Shown: positions 1 to 9,759 of the stretch, in pieces
How the letters are laid out: every line of letters begins with the position of its first letter
How positions within the stretch are numbered: the first letter of the stretch is position 1
From: CAYZWU01 sp964482235
GTDB taxonomy: Bacteria; Planctomycetota; B15-G4; CAYZWU01
Assembly: GCA_964482235.1 (NCBI GenBank)
Contig: CAYZWU010000008.1
Location: 62,001-126,000 of the forward strand
Reading direction: 5' to 3'
DNA length: 64,000 nucleotides
The notes under the pieces: model-generated
What the model saw: only the letters and a program-made list of their open reading frames with translations
Databases searched by the model: none
What the model was told of the DNA's origin: nothing
Translations under genes and position numbers: made by a program

Positions 1-2418
1 TATGAGGCGCAGATCCTGGCACGCCTCAGGCATCCCGGGATCGCCCACGTGATCGAGGCGGGAACCCATCAGGCGGAAGGGCTCTTCGAAGTCCCCTACT
101 TCGTGATGGAGTACATTCCCGATGCCATGCCCCTCACCGACTACGCCTTGTCGAGGGAGATGACGACGCGCCAGAGGATCGACCTGTTCATGCAGGCCTG
201 CGAGGCGGTCTACCACGGGCACCAGAAAGGGGTCATCCACCGCGATCTCAAGCCGGGCAACATCCTCGTGGACGGTCAGGGCCAGGTCAAGATCATCGAT
301 TTCGGCGTGGCTCGCGCCACCGATTCGGACGTCACGATCACCCGGGCCCAGACCGACGTGAGCCTTCTCATGGGGACGGTGCAGTACATGTCGCCCGAGC
401 AGTGCGCGGCCGATCCCCACGATCTCGACACGCGGAGCGATGTCTACGCGCTCGGCGTGGTCCTCTACGAGCTCCTTTGCGAGCAGCTGCCCTACGATGT
501 CAGGCAGGCAGCGATCTTCGAGGCCACGCGCCTGATCCGCGAAGAACCGCCCAAGAGACCGTCGACGGTCAATCGCGCCCTGCGGGGCGACATCGAGACG
601 ATCGTGCTCAAGGCTCTGGAGAAGGAACGCGAGCACCGCTACCAGACGGTGAACACCTTTTCCTCGGACCTGCGCCGATTTCTCAACAACGAGGTGATCC
701 TGGCACGGCCGGCGGGTCCCGCGATGAGGCTCTGGAAGACGGTGAAACGGAATCCGGTACTCAGCGCCGCCCTGTCCGCCGCATTCCTCTTCCTGCTGGC
801 TTTCCTCCTCTACGAGACCTTGTGGTCCATTCCCCGGCTCAGGGAGGAGCGCGACAGGGTCGTGAAGGCCGGAAGGGATGCCAGGGAGCAGCGCCAGGCA
901 GCGCTCGACGCCCTGGAGGAGCTGGAGACGGAAGCCGGCACGACTGGCGACCTCAACGATTTCCTCCTGGAAATGCTCAGTTCGGCCGATCCTTACTGCT
1001 CGGGCCAGGAGGTCGATCTCCGGCAGATCCTGGACAACGCCTCGGAGAGGATCGAGGGGCGGTTCCGGGACCGGCCTGTGGTCGAGGCATCGCTCAGGTT
1101 CAGCATGGGCAGCATCTACACCAACTGCGGCTGTTACGAGGCCGCGGAAAAGCAGCTGAGAAGAGCGCTCGAGCTCGGCCGGCAGCACTTCGATCCGGAA
1201 GACAAGCGACTTTACGACATCATTCATGCACTCTCCGTGGCTCTGATCGAGCGGGGTCGATTGGAGGAGGCTGATCCGTACTGCAGGGAGGCGCTCGACG
1301 GCTGCCGTCACTTGCTGGGAGATGATGATCTCCTCACGATCAGCTGCAAGAACAGCCTGGCTTCCCGGTACAGGGATGCCGGCCTCTTCCAGAAAGCCGA
1401 GATTCTGTTTCTCGAGTGCATGGAATCCCTGGAACAGGCCTGCGAGGAGACGAAGAGTGACTACAATTTCCTGCCGTTGAAGATCGGCGTCCTCACCAAC
1501 ATTGCCCACAACTACCACGAACAGGCACGAATGGACGAGGCGGAACGATTGTACATCGAGGTTCTCGATCTCTGCCGGTCCTCGATGCAGAGGGATAACC
1601 CCGCCTTCTTGCGTTCCCTGAACAACCTGGCCGTGCTCTACGAGCACCAGGGCCGTTACGATAAATCGGAGCCGCTCCTGATGGAGGCTCTCGATAGAAG
1701 GCGTCGTGTCCAGGGCGACGATCATCCCGACACCCTCACCACCATGGGGAACCTGGGCTGTCTCTACCGGGGGATGAAACGCCTGGATGAAGCCGAGGCA
1801 ACTTTCCGTGAGGCCCTCGACATCAGGCGGAAGACCGGCATGGGGGGGCAGCTCGGCACTCTCATCTGCATGGTCAACCTGGCAGGCGTCTACACGGACC
1901 TCGGCCGTTTCGAGGAGGCTTCGGAGCTTCACCGGTCGGCGATCGAGCAAGGCCGGCTGATCCTGAACGACAACCACCCGAAGCTGCTCTCCTTCATGAA
2001 CAACCACGCGTGCCTCCTCTACGAGCAGAAGAAGTTCGACGAGGCGGAGTCCCTTTTCGTCGAGATCCTGGAGAAGAGACGCACGATTCTTCCGGAAGAT
2101 CACCCGGCGATTCTATCCAACCTGCAGGACCTGGCCAATGCCTACCTGTGGCAGAAAAGGCCTGAGAAGGCGCTTCCTCTGGTCCTGGAGTCGCTCGAGA
2201 AGAAACGGCGGATCCTGGGCGACGATCACAGCGAGATCGTATCCGCCCTGCATTACCTCGCCTCGACCTACGAGAGGATGGGCCGGCTCGAGGAAGCCGA
2301 ACCCGTCGCCCGGGAGCTCGTGGAGCGCACGCCGACCGAGCACCAGTCCTACGAGAGGAGAAAGAAGCTCCTCGACAGGATCAGGCGGAAGCTCGAAACA
2401 AGGGAAAAGAACAAGTAG
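1..2418 (+). CDS. Ser/Thr protein kinase with C-terminal TPR repeats (5' end outside window)
   Basis: The frame is open from base 1, so the N-terminal lobe (P-loop and probably the ATP-binding Lys) lies upstream; the visible protein is 805 residues and starts in the alphaC helix region. Visible kinase motifs are HRDLKPGN (Asp82 of the visible part), the IDFG metal-binding Asp100, GTVQYMSPEQ and DVYALGVVLYELL, so the catalytic and activation segments look intact. A hydrophobic stretch at about residues 253-275 is a single membrane helix, followed by a short charged helix and then many TPR-like repeats (about 350-760, pattern 'A..LY..AL..R...LG..HP.T'). Known family: Hanks-type PknB-like kinases with external or periplasmic TPR sensors, common in Planctomycetota and Acidobacteriota. 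The topology suggests a cytoplasmic kinase and an exported TPR domain. The substrate cannot be read from the sequence. Confidence 0.93.
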   Translation, partial: YEAQILARLRHPGIAHVIEAGTHQAEGLFEVPYFVMEYIPDAMPLTDYALSREMTTRQRIDLFMQACEAVYHGHQKGVIHRDLKPGNILVDGQGQVKIIDFGVARATDSDVTITRAQTDVSLLMGTVQYMSPEQCAADPHDLDTRSDVYALGVVLYELLCEQLPYDVRQAAIFEATRLIREEPPKRPSTVNRALRGDIETIVLKALEKEREHRYQTVNTFSSDLRRFLNNEVILARPAGPAMRLWKTVKRNPVLSAALSAAFLFLLAFLLYETLWSIPRLREERDRVVKAGRDAREQRQAALDALEELETEAGTTGDLNDFLLEMLSSADPYCSGQEVDLRQILDNASERIEGRFRDRPVVEASLRFSMGSIYTNCGCYEAAEKQLRRALELGRQHFDPEDKRLYDIIHALSVALIERGRLEEADPYCREALDGCRHLLGDDDLLTISCKNSLASRYRDAGLFQKAEILFLECMESLEQACEETKSDYNFLPLKIGVLTNIAHNYHEQARMDEAERLYIEVLDLCRSSMQRDNPAFLRSLNNLAVLYEHQGRYDKSEPLLMEALDRRRRVQGDDHPDTLTTMGNLGCLYRGMKRLDEAEATFREALDIRRKTGMGGQLGTLICMVNLAGVYTDLGRFEEASELHRSAIEQGRLILNDNHPKLLSFMNNHACLLYEQKKFDEAESLFVEILEKRRTILPEDHPAILSNLQDLANAYLWQKRPEKALPLVLESLEKKRRILGDDHSEIVSALHYLASTYERMGRLEEAEPVARELVERTPTEHQSYERRKKLLDRIRRKLETREKNK

Positions 2419-2469
2419 CGGCCGCTTGCCGAAGCGCCGTTTCTCGACGGAAGAGAAGGAGATTCGTCC

Positions 2470-4623
2470 ATGAAGATCTTGGCTGCACTGCTTTGCCTTC
2501 TCGCGTCTCTCGCGGCAGGTGCCGGAGACGAGCGCCCCGATCTCCTGATCGCTGACTTCGAGGGAGCCGATCACGGCGACTGGAAGGTCGAGGGCGAGGC
2601 CTTCGGCAGCGGGCCGGCACGCGGCACCCTGCCGCGGCAGATGAAGGTCACGGGCTTCAAGGGGAAAGGCCTGGTGAACACCTTTCTCGGCGGCGACGAC
2701 ACCGAGGGCAGGATGACCAGTCCGCCGCTGAAGATCGAGCGGCGTTACATCTGCTTCCTGATCGGCGGCGGCAAGCATCCCGGAGAGGCGTGCATCAACC
2801 TGCTGGTCGACGGCCGCGTGGTGCGCACGGCAACGGGACCGAACGACCGACCCGGCGGCAGCGAGCGGCTCGACCGGCACTCCTGGGATGTGGGCGAGTG
2901 GAGCGGCCGGACGGCGGTGATCGAGATCGTCGACACCCGCCAGGGGGGCTGGGGCCACATCAATATCGATCACATCGTGCAGAGCGATACGAGGCGCCAC
3001 GTGGGTCCGGCTCACCGGGATCTCGTCGTTGAGAAGAGATATCTCCACCTTCCCGTGAAGAACGGAGCGGCGCAGGTACGGGTGAAGGTCACGGTGAAGG
3101 GGGCCGTGGTGGATGAATTCTCCATCGAGCTCGCCGATGGCGAACCGGACTTCTGGGTCTTTCTCGACATGGCGGCTCACAAGGGCAGCCAGGCCTGCAT
3201 CGACGTGAGCCGGCTGGCCACCGATTCCAGAGGCCTGGCCGCGATCCGTCAGGCCGACGAGGTGCCCGGCGCATCGATGCTCTACAAGGAGAAGTACCGG
3301 CCCCAGTTCCACTTCACCCCGCGCCGCGGCTGGAACAACGATCCCAACGGCCTGGTCCTTTACAAGGGGGAGTGGCATCTCTACTTCCAGCACAATCCCT
3401 ACGGCTGGAAGTGGGGCAACATGCACTGGGGCCACGCCGTGAGCCGCGACCTGGTCCGCTGGACCGAGCTGCCGATCGCGATCTACCCGTTCCGCTACGG
3501 CGACTGGGTCTTCTCCGGCGGAGCCGTCGTCGATTGGAACAACACGGGCGGGTTCAAGACGGGGAGCGAGGACGTCATCGTGGCCTCCTACACCAGCACC
3601 GGCAGGGGCGAGGCCATCGCCTTCTCCAACGACCGCGGCCGGACGTTCGTCGACTACGAGGGGAATCCCGTTGTCAAGCATTCGGGCCGCGATCCGAAGA
3701 TCATCCGGTACGAGGAAGGCGGGCACTGGGTGATGGCCGTCTACGACGAGATGGAGGGGAAAAGAGGGATCGCCTTCTACACCTCTTCCGATCTCAAGGA
3801 GTGGAAGCGGGAGAGCCGCATCGAGGGGTATTACGAGTGCCCCGAGATCTTCGAGCTTCCCGTCGACGGCGATGAGTCGCGCACCCGCTGGGTCGTCTAC
3901 GCGGCCGACGGGGCGTACGCGATCGGCTCATTCGACGGTAGGCGCTTCGTGCCCGATCACGAGGGGAAGTTTCGCTTCAACTGGGGAAACTGCTTCTACG
4001 CCTCCCAGACCTTCAGCGACGTGCCCGAGGAGGACGGCAGGCGCATCCAGATCGCCTGGGGGCGGATCGGGCATCCCGAGATGCCCTTCAACCAGCAGAT
4101 GAACTTCCCCGTCGAGCTGACCCTGCGGACCACGGAGGAAGGGCTCCGCCTCTTCGCGGAGCCGGTGAGGGAGATCGAGGGGCTGCATGCCGCCACGCAC
4201 TGGCTGCACGACATGCCGCTGGCAGAGGGGAAGGATCCCCTGGCGACCGTGTCGGGCGAGCTTCTGCACATCGTCGCGGAGATCGACGTGAAAGATGCCT
4301 CGCGGATCGTCTTCGGACTGCGCGGTCAGACCGTCCGCTACGACGCCGCGGAGGAGAAGCTGATATGCCGCGACCACTCGGCTCCCCTGAAGTCAAACAA
4401 CGGAACGATCTTCCTGGAGGTGCTGGTCGACCGCCTGTCGATCGAGATCTTCGGAAACAACGGTAGGATCTACATGCCCATGGGGATCGTCCTCGACCAC
4501 GGCGAGAGATCTCTCTCCCTTCGGGTCGAAGGAGGGGAGGCGATGATCCGCTCGTTGAAGATCCACCATCTTCTTTCCGCCTGGAAAAGAAAGCCGATTT
4601 CGTACGAAGAATCCGAGTTCTAG
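2470..4623 (+). CDS. Secreted GH32 fructan hydrolase (levanase/fructosidase-like)
   Basis: 717 residues with an N-terminal signal peptide (hydrophobic 2-17, AGAG cleavage region). Residues about 25-260 form a beta-sandwich-like N-terminal extension ending in a 'GGWGHINIDHI' ligand-binding-fold signature. The GH32 five-blade catalytic domain starts at about 278: WNNDPNG with nucleophile Asp291, the FSGGA block, GRDPKI (transition-state Asp) and YECPEI (acid/base Glu). A C-terminal GH32 beta-sandwich with 'DRLSIEIFGNNGR' closes the protein. Family function: hydrolysis of beta-fructosides such as levan, inulin or sucrose outside the cytoplasm. A good GGAG ribosome-binding site precedes the ATG. 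It lies 51 nt after the kinase and 38 nt before the GH29 gene, probably in one transcript. Exact linkage specificity cannot be predicted. Confidence 0.93.
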   Translation: MKILAALLCLLASLAAGAGDERPDLLIADFEGADHGDWKVEGEAFGSGPARGTLPRQMKVTGFKGKGLVNTFLGGDDTEGRMTSPPLKIERRYICFLIGGGKHPGEACINLLVDGRVVRTATGPNDRPGGSERLDRHSWDVGEWSGRTAVIEIVDTRQGGWGHINIDHIVQSDTRRHVGPAHRDLVVEKRYLHLPVKNGAAQVRVKVTVKGAVVDEFSIELADGEPDFWVFLDMAAHKGSQACIDVSRLATDSRGLAAIRQADEVPGASMLYKEKYRPQFHFTPRRGWNNDPNGLVLYKGEWHLYFQHNPYGWKWGNMHWGHAVSRDLVRWTELPIAIYPFRYGDWVFSGGAVVDWNNTGGFKTGSEDVIVASYTSTGRGEAIAFSNDRGRTFVDYEGNPVVKHSGRDPKIIRYEEGGHWVMAVYDEMEGKRGIAFYTSSDLKEWKRESRIEGYYECPEIFELPVDGDESRTRWVVYAADGAYAIGSFDGRRFVPDHEGKFRFNWGNCFYASQTFSDVPEEDGRRIQIAWGRIGHPEMPFNQQMNFPVELTLRTTEEGLRLFAEPVREIEGLHAATHWLHDMPLAEGKDPLATVSGELLHIVAEIDVKDASRIVFGLRGQTVRYDAAEEKLICRDHSAPLKSNNGTIFLEVLVDRLSIEIFGNNGRIYMPMGIVLDHGERSLSLRVEGGEAMIRSLKIHHLLSAWKRKPISYEESEF

Positions 4624-4661
4624 AGCATTCCCTTCACGGTCTGGAAATGGAAAGGAAAACG

Positions 4662-7600
4662 ATGTCCTCATCTGGATTGAAGCAGGCGGTTCTCCCGGCG
4701 ATCGTGATGCTGCTGTTCGCAGCGGGACCGGCCCGCTCGGAAGCGCAGGAGGATTGGTCCGCCTATCCCGCGGCCGACGGTCCCTTCGAAGGAACGTGGG
4801 AATCCCTCGACAGCTATGCCTGCCCCGAGTGGTTTCGCGATGCCAAGTTCGGCATCTGGGCGATCATCGGACCGCAGTGCGTCCCCATGCAGGGCGACTG
4901 GTATGCCCGCCACATGTACGTCGAGGGCCACCACCAGTACAACCATCACGTGAAGCATTACGGGCACCCCTCCGAGTTCGGCTACAAGGACCTGATCGAG
5001 AAGTTCGATCCGAAGGAGCTCGACTTCGACAGGCTCGTGGGGCTCTACAGGTCGGCCGGGGCGAAATACGCGGTCATCCTCGCGGTGCATCACGACAACT
5101 TCGATCTCTGGGATTCCAGGCACCATGAGTGGAACTCGGTCCGGCACGGACCGCGCCGCGATCTGGTCGGCGAGTTTCGCAAGGCCGCGCTCGGCCACGG
5201 TCTCCGCTTCGGCGTCACCACGCACCTGGTCAGGAGCTACAGCTGGTTCCAGACCAACAAGGGAGCCGACAGGAAAGGCGCGAAGAAGGGCGTCCCCTAC
5301 GACGGGAACGATCCGGAGTACGCATCCCTCTATCACCCGGCCTTTCAGGAGAACCTGCGCTATCCGAAGAACCCGCCCGAGGCGTGGCAGCGGAACTGGT
5401 ACCTGCGTGTCAAGGACCTGATCGACAGGTACAGGCCCGACCTGATGTACTTCGACGGCGGCGTACCCTTCGACGAAGGCGCAGCGGGCCGGCGGCTGAT
5501 GGCTCACTACTACAATGCCAGCATGCAGTGGAACGACGGAACGCTCGAAGCGGTGCTGACGGTGAAGAAGATCTCCGATCACGGCGCCTTCCGGGACGGG
5601 ACGTGCGTGCAGGATATCGAGCGCGGCCTGTCCGGGGAGCTGCGCGAACTGCCGTGGCAGACCGACACGTGCATCGGCGGCTGGTATTATCGCACGGGGA
5701 TCAGGTACAAGACCGTGGAGCACGCCGTCCAGATGCTGATCGACATCGTCAGCAAGAACGGGAACATGCTGCTGAACATCCCTCTTCACCCTAACGGCTC
5801 GATCGACGATCAGGAGGCCGCCTTTCTCCGCGGCATGGGCGACTGGATGAAGGTCAACGGTGAGGCGATCCACGGCACGCGGCCCTGGGTCGTGTACGGC
5901 GAGGGCCGCACGAAGAGCGGCGGAGGCCATTTCAACGAGAGGCAGGTCAGTTACCGGCCCATCGACTTTCGCTTCACGGCCAGGGGGGAGCGGACCCTGT
6001 ACGCCTTTGCCATGGCCTGGCCCGAAAACGGGAAGTTGGCGATCCGGACGCTGGCCGAACAGCCCGGCGCGGGCGGTCGGATCGAACGGGTCGAGATGCT
6101 GGGGCATCGCGAGCCTCTGCGCTTCGAGCAGACATCCGACGGCCTCTTCGTGACGCTGCCCGAAGAGCCGCCCTGCTTCCACGCCTGGACCCTGAAGATC
6201 ACGGGGCAGCGGCTGCGCGACTTCCCTCGCCAAGAGATCGTCTACACGATCAAGCCGGACGGGAAGGGGAACTTCCTTCTCGATGCCGCCGATGCCGAGA
6301 TCCACGGATCGACGCCCCGCCTGGAGCAGAAGGCCACGGTGCAGAAGCAGAACATCGGGTACTGGGGCGACTGGCGCGATTCGGTGAGCTGGCGGATCGA
6401 GGTACCCCGGGAAGGCGAGTACGACGTGACAATGCGCGCCAGCTCCGCCTACGGCCTCAGCGATTTTCTGATCGAGGTGTCTCGGGAAGGCGAGTCCGAC
6501 GTGACCGCGCGCGCCGGCACCGCCCACGGGCTCAGCGAGGTTTCGATCGAGAGGGGTGGGCGAAAGTGCGCCGGCCGGTCGCGGCCCACGTCTTCGTGGG
6601 ACGAGTTCGCCGTTGTTCACGCGGGCCGGCTGCGATTCGATCAACCGGGCGTGGCGACGATCGTCTTCCGCCCGAGAGACGACGCCTCGTGGCAGCCGCT
6701 GGGGCTGCTCGACATCCGCCTCGACAGGGTGGCGGCAAAGCGCCGCTACGAACCGGCCTGGGAATCCATCGACGCACGGCCCGCGCCACAGTGGTACCTC
6801 GATGCCAAGTTCGGCGTCTTCATCTGCTGGGGGCTCTACTCGGTTCCGGCCTGGTCGCCGAAGGGGAAGTATGCGGAGTGGTACCAGTACTGGCTGCAGG
6901 AGAACGCCTTCGACGGCAAGGTCCGCGACTTTCACGATGCGACCTATGGAAGCGATTTCGCGTTCAAGGACTTCGCTCCTCTCTTCAAGGCCGAGCTCTT
7001 CGAACCCGACGAATGGGCCGAGCTCATCGAAAAGGCCGGGGCGAAGTACATCGTGTTCACCACGAAGCACCACTCGGGCTACACCCTCTGGCCGAGCGCC
7101 GAGGCCGAGGAGGCCTACGGCCCAGCCTACAATCCGGCCAAGGTCGGTTCGGGCCGCGATCTGGTGGGTGATCTCGTGGCCGCCATGCGGAAGAGGGAGA
7201 TCCGGGCCGGGCTCTACTACTCGCTCTACGAGTGGTACCACCCGCTCTGGAAGAGCGACAGGCAGCGCTTCGTGGACGAGCACCTCTTCCCCCAGTTCAA
7301 GGACCTGGTCACGCGGTACAGGCCGGACATAATCTGGTCGGACGGGGAGTGGGACATGCCGTGGGAGAAGTGGAGGAGCCCCGAGCTCCTGGCCTGGCTC
7401 TTCAACAACGCACCCAACGAGAGGGACCTGGTGATCAACGACCGGTGGGGCAAGGGCGCGCGGCACAAGCACGGAACGTTCTACACCACCGAGTACGGAT
7501 CAGGGATGGACGACGATGCCCATCCCTGGGAGGAGAGCCGCGGAATGGGGTACTCCTACGGCTACAACCGCGCCGAGGACGTGAGCGACTACCGCACCGC

Positions 7601-8144
7601 GCAGGAGCTGATCCTGATGCTGATCGATACGGTCAGCCGCGGCGGCAATCTCTGCCTCGACATCGGCCCGCGCGCTGACGGCAAGATCCCGGTGATCATG
7701 CAGGAGCGCCTTCTCCGGATCGGCCGATGGCTCGCCCTGAACGGCGAGGCGATCTACGGCACGAGCATGTGGCGCGTGCCCTGCCAGTGGAGCGAGGGCA
7801 AGATCCCCGAGATCAAGCGGGGCCGATTCATGACGAAGTTCGACATTCTGGAGCAGACCGTCTCGCCGCCGGCCGGCCAGGCTTGCAAGGAGGTGCTCTT
7901 CACCTGCAAGGAGGGAAACCTCTACGCCATCACGCCGTCGTGGCCCGACGGCGAGCTGCGGCTCGAAGGGGTCGTCTTGGGAAGCGATTCCAGGGTCTCG
8001 CTGCTCGAAACGGGGCAGGAGCTCTCGTGGCGAAGGGATGGAGAGAGCCTGGTCATCAACGTGCCGCTCTTTGATCCGGAGGTCGTGAAGAGCCGTTTTG
8101 CCCACGTGCTCAAGGTGAGCGGCGTGGAGAAGGAGCGAAGGTAG
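4662..8144 (+). CDS. Tandem double-domain GH29 alpha-L-fucosidase, secreted
   Basis: About 1160 residues. I chose ATG 4662 (MSSS...) over ATG 4647 because AAAGGAAAACG sits just upstream and a signal peptide follows directly. Two complete GH29-type domains are present. Domain 1 is about 30-420, with HHDNFDLWDS and nucleophile-position Asp265 in YFDGG. Domain 2 is about 692-1030, with KHHSGYTLWPS and Asp894 in WSDGEW. Between them are a GH29-type C-terminal beta domain and a carbohydrate-binding-like beta-sandwich with a direct 25-residue duplication. Known family chemistry: retaining hydrolysis of alpha-L-fucosides in the periplasm or outside the cell. Domain 1 is more divergent and carries insertions, so the two halves may differ in substrate. 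A polypeptide with two GH29 domains, both keeping the nucleophile, is about twice the usual length. Confidence 0.92.
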   Translation: MSSSGLKQAVLPAIVMLLFAAGPARSEAQEDWSAYPAADGPFEGTWESLDSYACPEWFRDAKFGIWAIIGPQCVPMQGDWYARHMYVEGHHQYNHHVKHYGHPSEFGYKDLIEKFDPKELDFDRLVGLYRSAGAKYAVILAVHHDNFDLWDSRHHEWNSVRHGPRRDLVGEFRKAALGHGLRFGVTTHLVRSYSWFQTNKGADRKGAKKGVPYDGNDPEYASLYHPAFQENLRYPKNPPEAWQRNWYLRVKDLIDRYRPDLMYFDGGVPFDEGAAGRRLMAHYYNASMQWNDGTLEAVLTVKKISDHGAFRDGTCVQDIERGLSGELRELPWQTDTCIGGWYYRTGIRYKTVEHAVQMLIDIVSKNGNMLLNIPLHPNGSIDDQEAAFLRGMGDWMKVNGEAIHGTRPWVVYGEGRTKSGGGHFNERQVSYRPIDFRFTARGERTLYAFAMAWPENGKLAIRTLAEQPGAGGRIERVEMLGHREPLRFEQTSDGLFVTLPEEPPCFHAWTLKITGQRLRDFPRQEIVYTIKPDGKGNFLLDAADAEIHGSTPRLEQKATVQKQNIGYWGDWRDSVSWRIEVPREGEYDVTMRASSAYGLSDFLIEVSREGESDVTARAGTAHGLSEVSIERGGRKCAGRSRPTSSWDEFAVVHAGRLRFDQPGVATIVFRPRDDASWQPLGLLDIRLDRVAAKRRYEPAWESIDARPAPQWYLDAKFGVFICWGLYSVPAWSPKGKYAEWYQYWLQENAFDGKVRDFHDATYGSDFAFKDFAPLFKAELFEPDEWAELIEKAGAKYIVFTTKHHSGYTLWPSAEAEEAYGPAYNPAKVGSGRDLVGDLVAAMRKREIRAGLYYSLYEWYHPLWKSDRQRFVDEHLFPQFKDLVTRYRPDIIWSDGEWDMPWEKWRSPELLAWLFNNAPNERDLVINDRWGKGARHKHGTFYTTEYGSGMDDDAHPWEESRGMGYSYGYNRAEDVSDYRTAQELILMLIDTVSRGGNLCLDIGPRADGKIPVIMQERLLRIGRWLALNGEAIYGTSMWRVPCQWSEGKIPEIKRGRFMTKFDILEQTVSPPAGQACKEVLFTCKEGNLYAITPSWPDGELRLEGVVLGSDSRVSLLETGQELSWRRDGESLVINVPLFDPEVVKSRFAHVLKVSGVEKERR
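6396..6545 (+). repeat. 75-bp in-frame tandem duplication inside the GH29 linker domain
   Basis: Two consecutive 75-nt units (6396-6470 and 6471-6545) encode related 25-residue segments: IEVPREGEYDV...AYGLSDFL and IEVSREGESDV...AHGLSEVS. A third, incomplete ATCGAG start follows at 6546. The divergence at several codons shows that the duplication is not an assembly artefact of identical reads. It lengthens the beta-sandwich between the two fucosidase domains by what looks like two strands. Confidence 0.85.
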
Positions 8145-8207
8145 CTCTTCACCCCTCCTCTCGCGCGATCGATGGTCGCAATCCGGTCCTCTCGATATTG
8201 GCGCCGG

Positions 8208-9524
8208 TTACGGCGTGATCTCCACCCCCGCCGCATTCGACTGGAAGTCGTAGGGCAGCTCCGTCGTGTAGGCGAAGTGAAGGATCGTTCCCACGGCCAG
8301 GGGCGCCGCCCCGGCGCTGAGCGTGGCTGCCGCCTGACCGCTCGCATCGAGCAGTCCGCGGAAGTTCTGCAGAACGGCGTTGTTGTAGTTGAACCGGATG
8401 TAGGTGAACACGCCGTCCCAGTTCAGCGGAAGAACCCCGCCGCCGGGCAGGTTGACGCCCGGGCTCGTCCCCGATGCACTGCCCAGAAGGAAGTACTGGC
8501 GGCCGGCAAAAGCCGTCCCCGCGTCGAGGGAGAAGCTCACCGTGCCGCCCGCGCCCGCGGAAAGCCCGTTCACGTCAGGGGAGAGGGCTCCCGGCATGTT
8601 GCGGTAGAGGTGCACGTACTTCGCGTAGTTGCCCAGGACGAGGTCGGGCAGGCCGTCGCCGTCCCAGTCGTCGGTCCAGACCCGCGTGTCGGTCTGACCC
8701 GAGGGCCACGAGATCGCCACGCCGTTGGCCTTCAGCTTCTCGGCGGCTGCCAGGACGGGCGACGCATTGGTTCCCGTGTTCTTGAAGAAGTAGACGTACC
8801 CCTTGTCCTCGCCCACGAGCACGTCCTTCCTGCCGTCGAGATCGAGGTCGGCCACGTGGGGGCAGCACCGGTAATATTTGATCGTCGTGCCGCCGCCCTG
8901 AAGGAGCGTGTAGGTGGTGAACTGGTACTGCGAGGGAGTGCCGGAGTTGACGTAGATCCGGATGTTCCCCGTCTCGTTGCCCAGGACGAGGTCGAGGAGG
9001 CCGTCCTCGTTCCAGTCGATCACGTGGGGCGCCGAGTTGTTGCCCACGTCGATCGTGGCGCCGTTGGCCACGATGTCCGGCTCCTCGGTGAGCGTTCCGT
9101 CGGTCTTGCGGCGAAAATAGCTGACAGTGCCGTAGCGGTCGCCGGTGACGATGTCGAGAAGGCCGTCGCTGTTGAGATCCACTCCATGTGGATTGGTGGC
9201 GCCGGTGCATCACCCGTAGGAAACGGCAATGTCCTTGCCGTCGGCCTGCAGGTAGGAATAGGTGGTGAAGGCCGGCGCCAGCTTCCGTCCCACGTTCCTG
9301 TAGAACCGGATCTTGCCGCTCGAGTACTGACCCAGGAGGAGATCCTTCAAGCCGTCGCCGTCCCAGTCGATGACGCAGGGGGCGGCGTGTCCGATGGAGA
9401 GCGTGATCGGGGATCCGTTCGCCGTAATGTACTCCCAGGCTTGGAATTCGGGAGTATCGGCCTGGAGCGATGGCTGGATGAGGCAGAAACCCAGAATAAT
9501 TGCCGGAAGAAGAAGGATCTTCAT
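8208..9524 (-). CDS. Exported FG-GAP/VCBS repeat protein interrupted by an in-frame TGA (possible Sec codon or nonsense mutation)
   Basis: Read as one frame from ATG 9524 (signal peptide MKILLLPAIILGF..., GGAG upstream), the gene encodes 104 residues, then TGA at 9212-9210, then 333 more residues in the same frame before the true stop. Repeats of the type 'DWDGDGLKDLLLG', 'DLNSDGLLDIVTG', 'DWNEDGLLDLVLG' and 'DLDLDGRKDVLVG' define an FG-GAP/VCBS beta-propeller with Ca2+-binding Asp loops. They run on both sides of the TGA in register, so the two halves belong together. The codon after TGA is Cys, and a parallel repeat in the same protein reads RCCPHVADLDLDG, so the TGA replaces the first Cys of a CC pair. 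The C-terminal about 120 residues are a module shared with the gene ending at 45634. Role: surface or secreted adhesion or ligand binding, unknown in detail. Confidence 0.8.
9177..9193 (-). promoter_or_regulatory. Hairpin just 3' of the in-frame TGA of the FG-GAP gene (weak SECIS-like candidate)
   Basis: On the minus strand, ATCCAC (9193-9188) can pair with GTGGAT (9182-9177) around the 5-nt loop ATGGA. The loop begins 22 nt after the TGA, which is within the spacing known for bacterial SECIS elements. The loop has no G in its first two positions, so it fits the bacterial consensus less well than the TlpA hairpin at 25701. Confidence 0.3.
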
Positions 9525-9759
9525 CGATTCGATCTCCGATTCAACAGGGTCCAAGGGATGTCAGCCGAACGCACCGTCTGCTGGAGACCTCATTATATTG
9601 AATGAACGATATTTTTCCATGAGGCTGTTCGTCAGGGGGGCGCGGCACTCGCCATCACACGCGTAATTGCGTATTGAACGGCCACTTTCATTATGACAGA
9701 CTCCGGAGTGAATCGGTAAACCGGCATCCTCGCCTTCGAATAAAAGATCGGAGTGAACC

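Noticed and set aside
4668..7472. 934-codon open frame on the minus strand opposite the GH29 gene
   Set aside because: It is antisense to a clearly coding gene, rich in Pro/Arg/Val with no domain, and explained by the GC-rich codon pattern of the sense strand.
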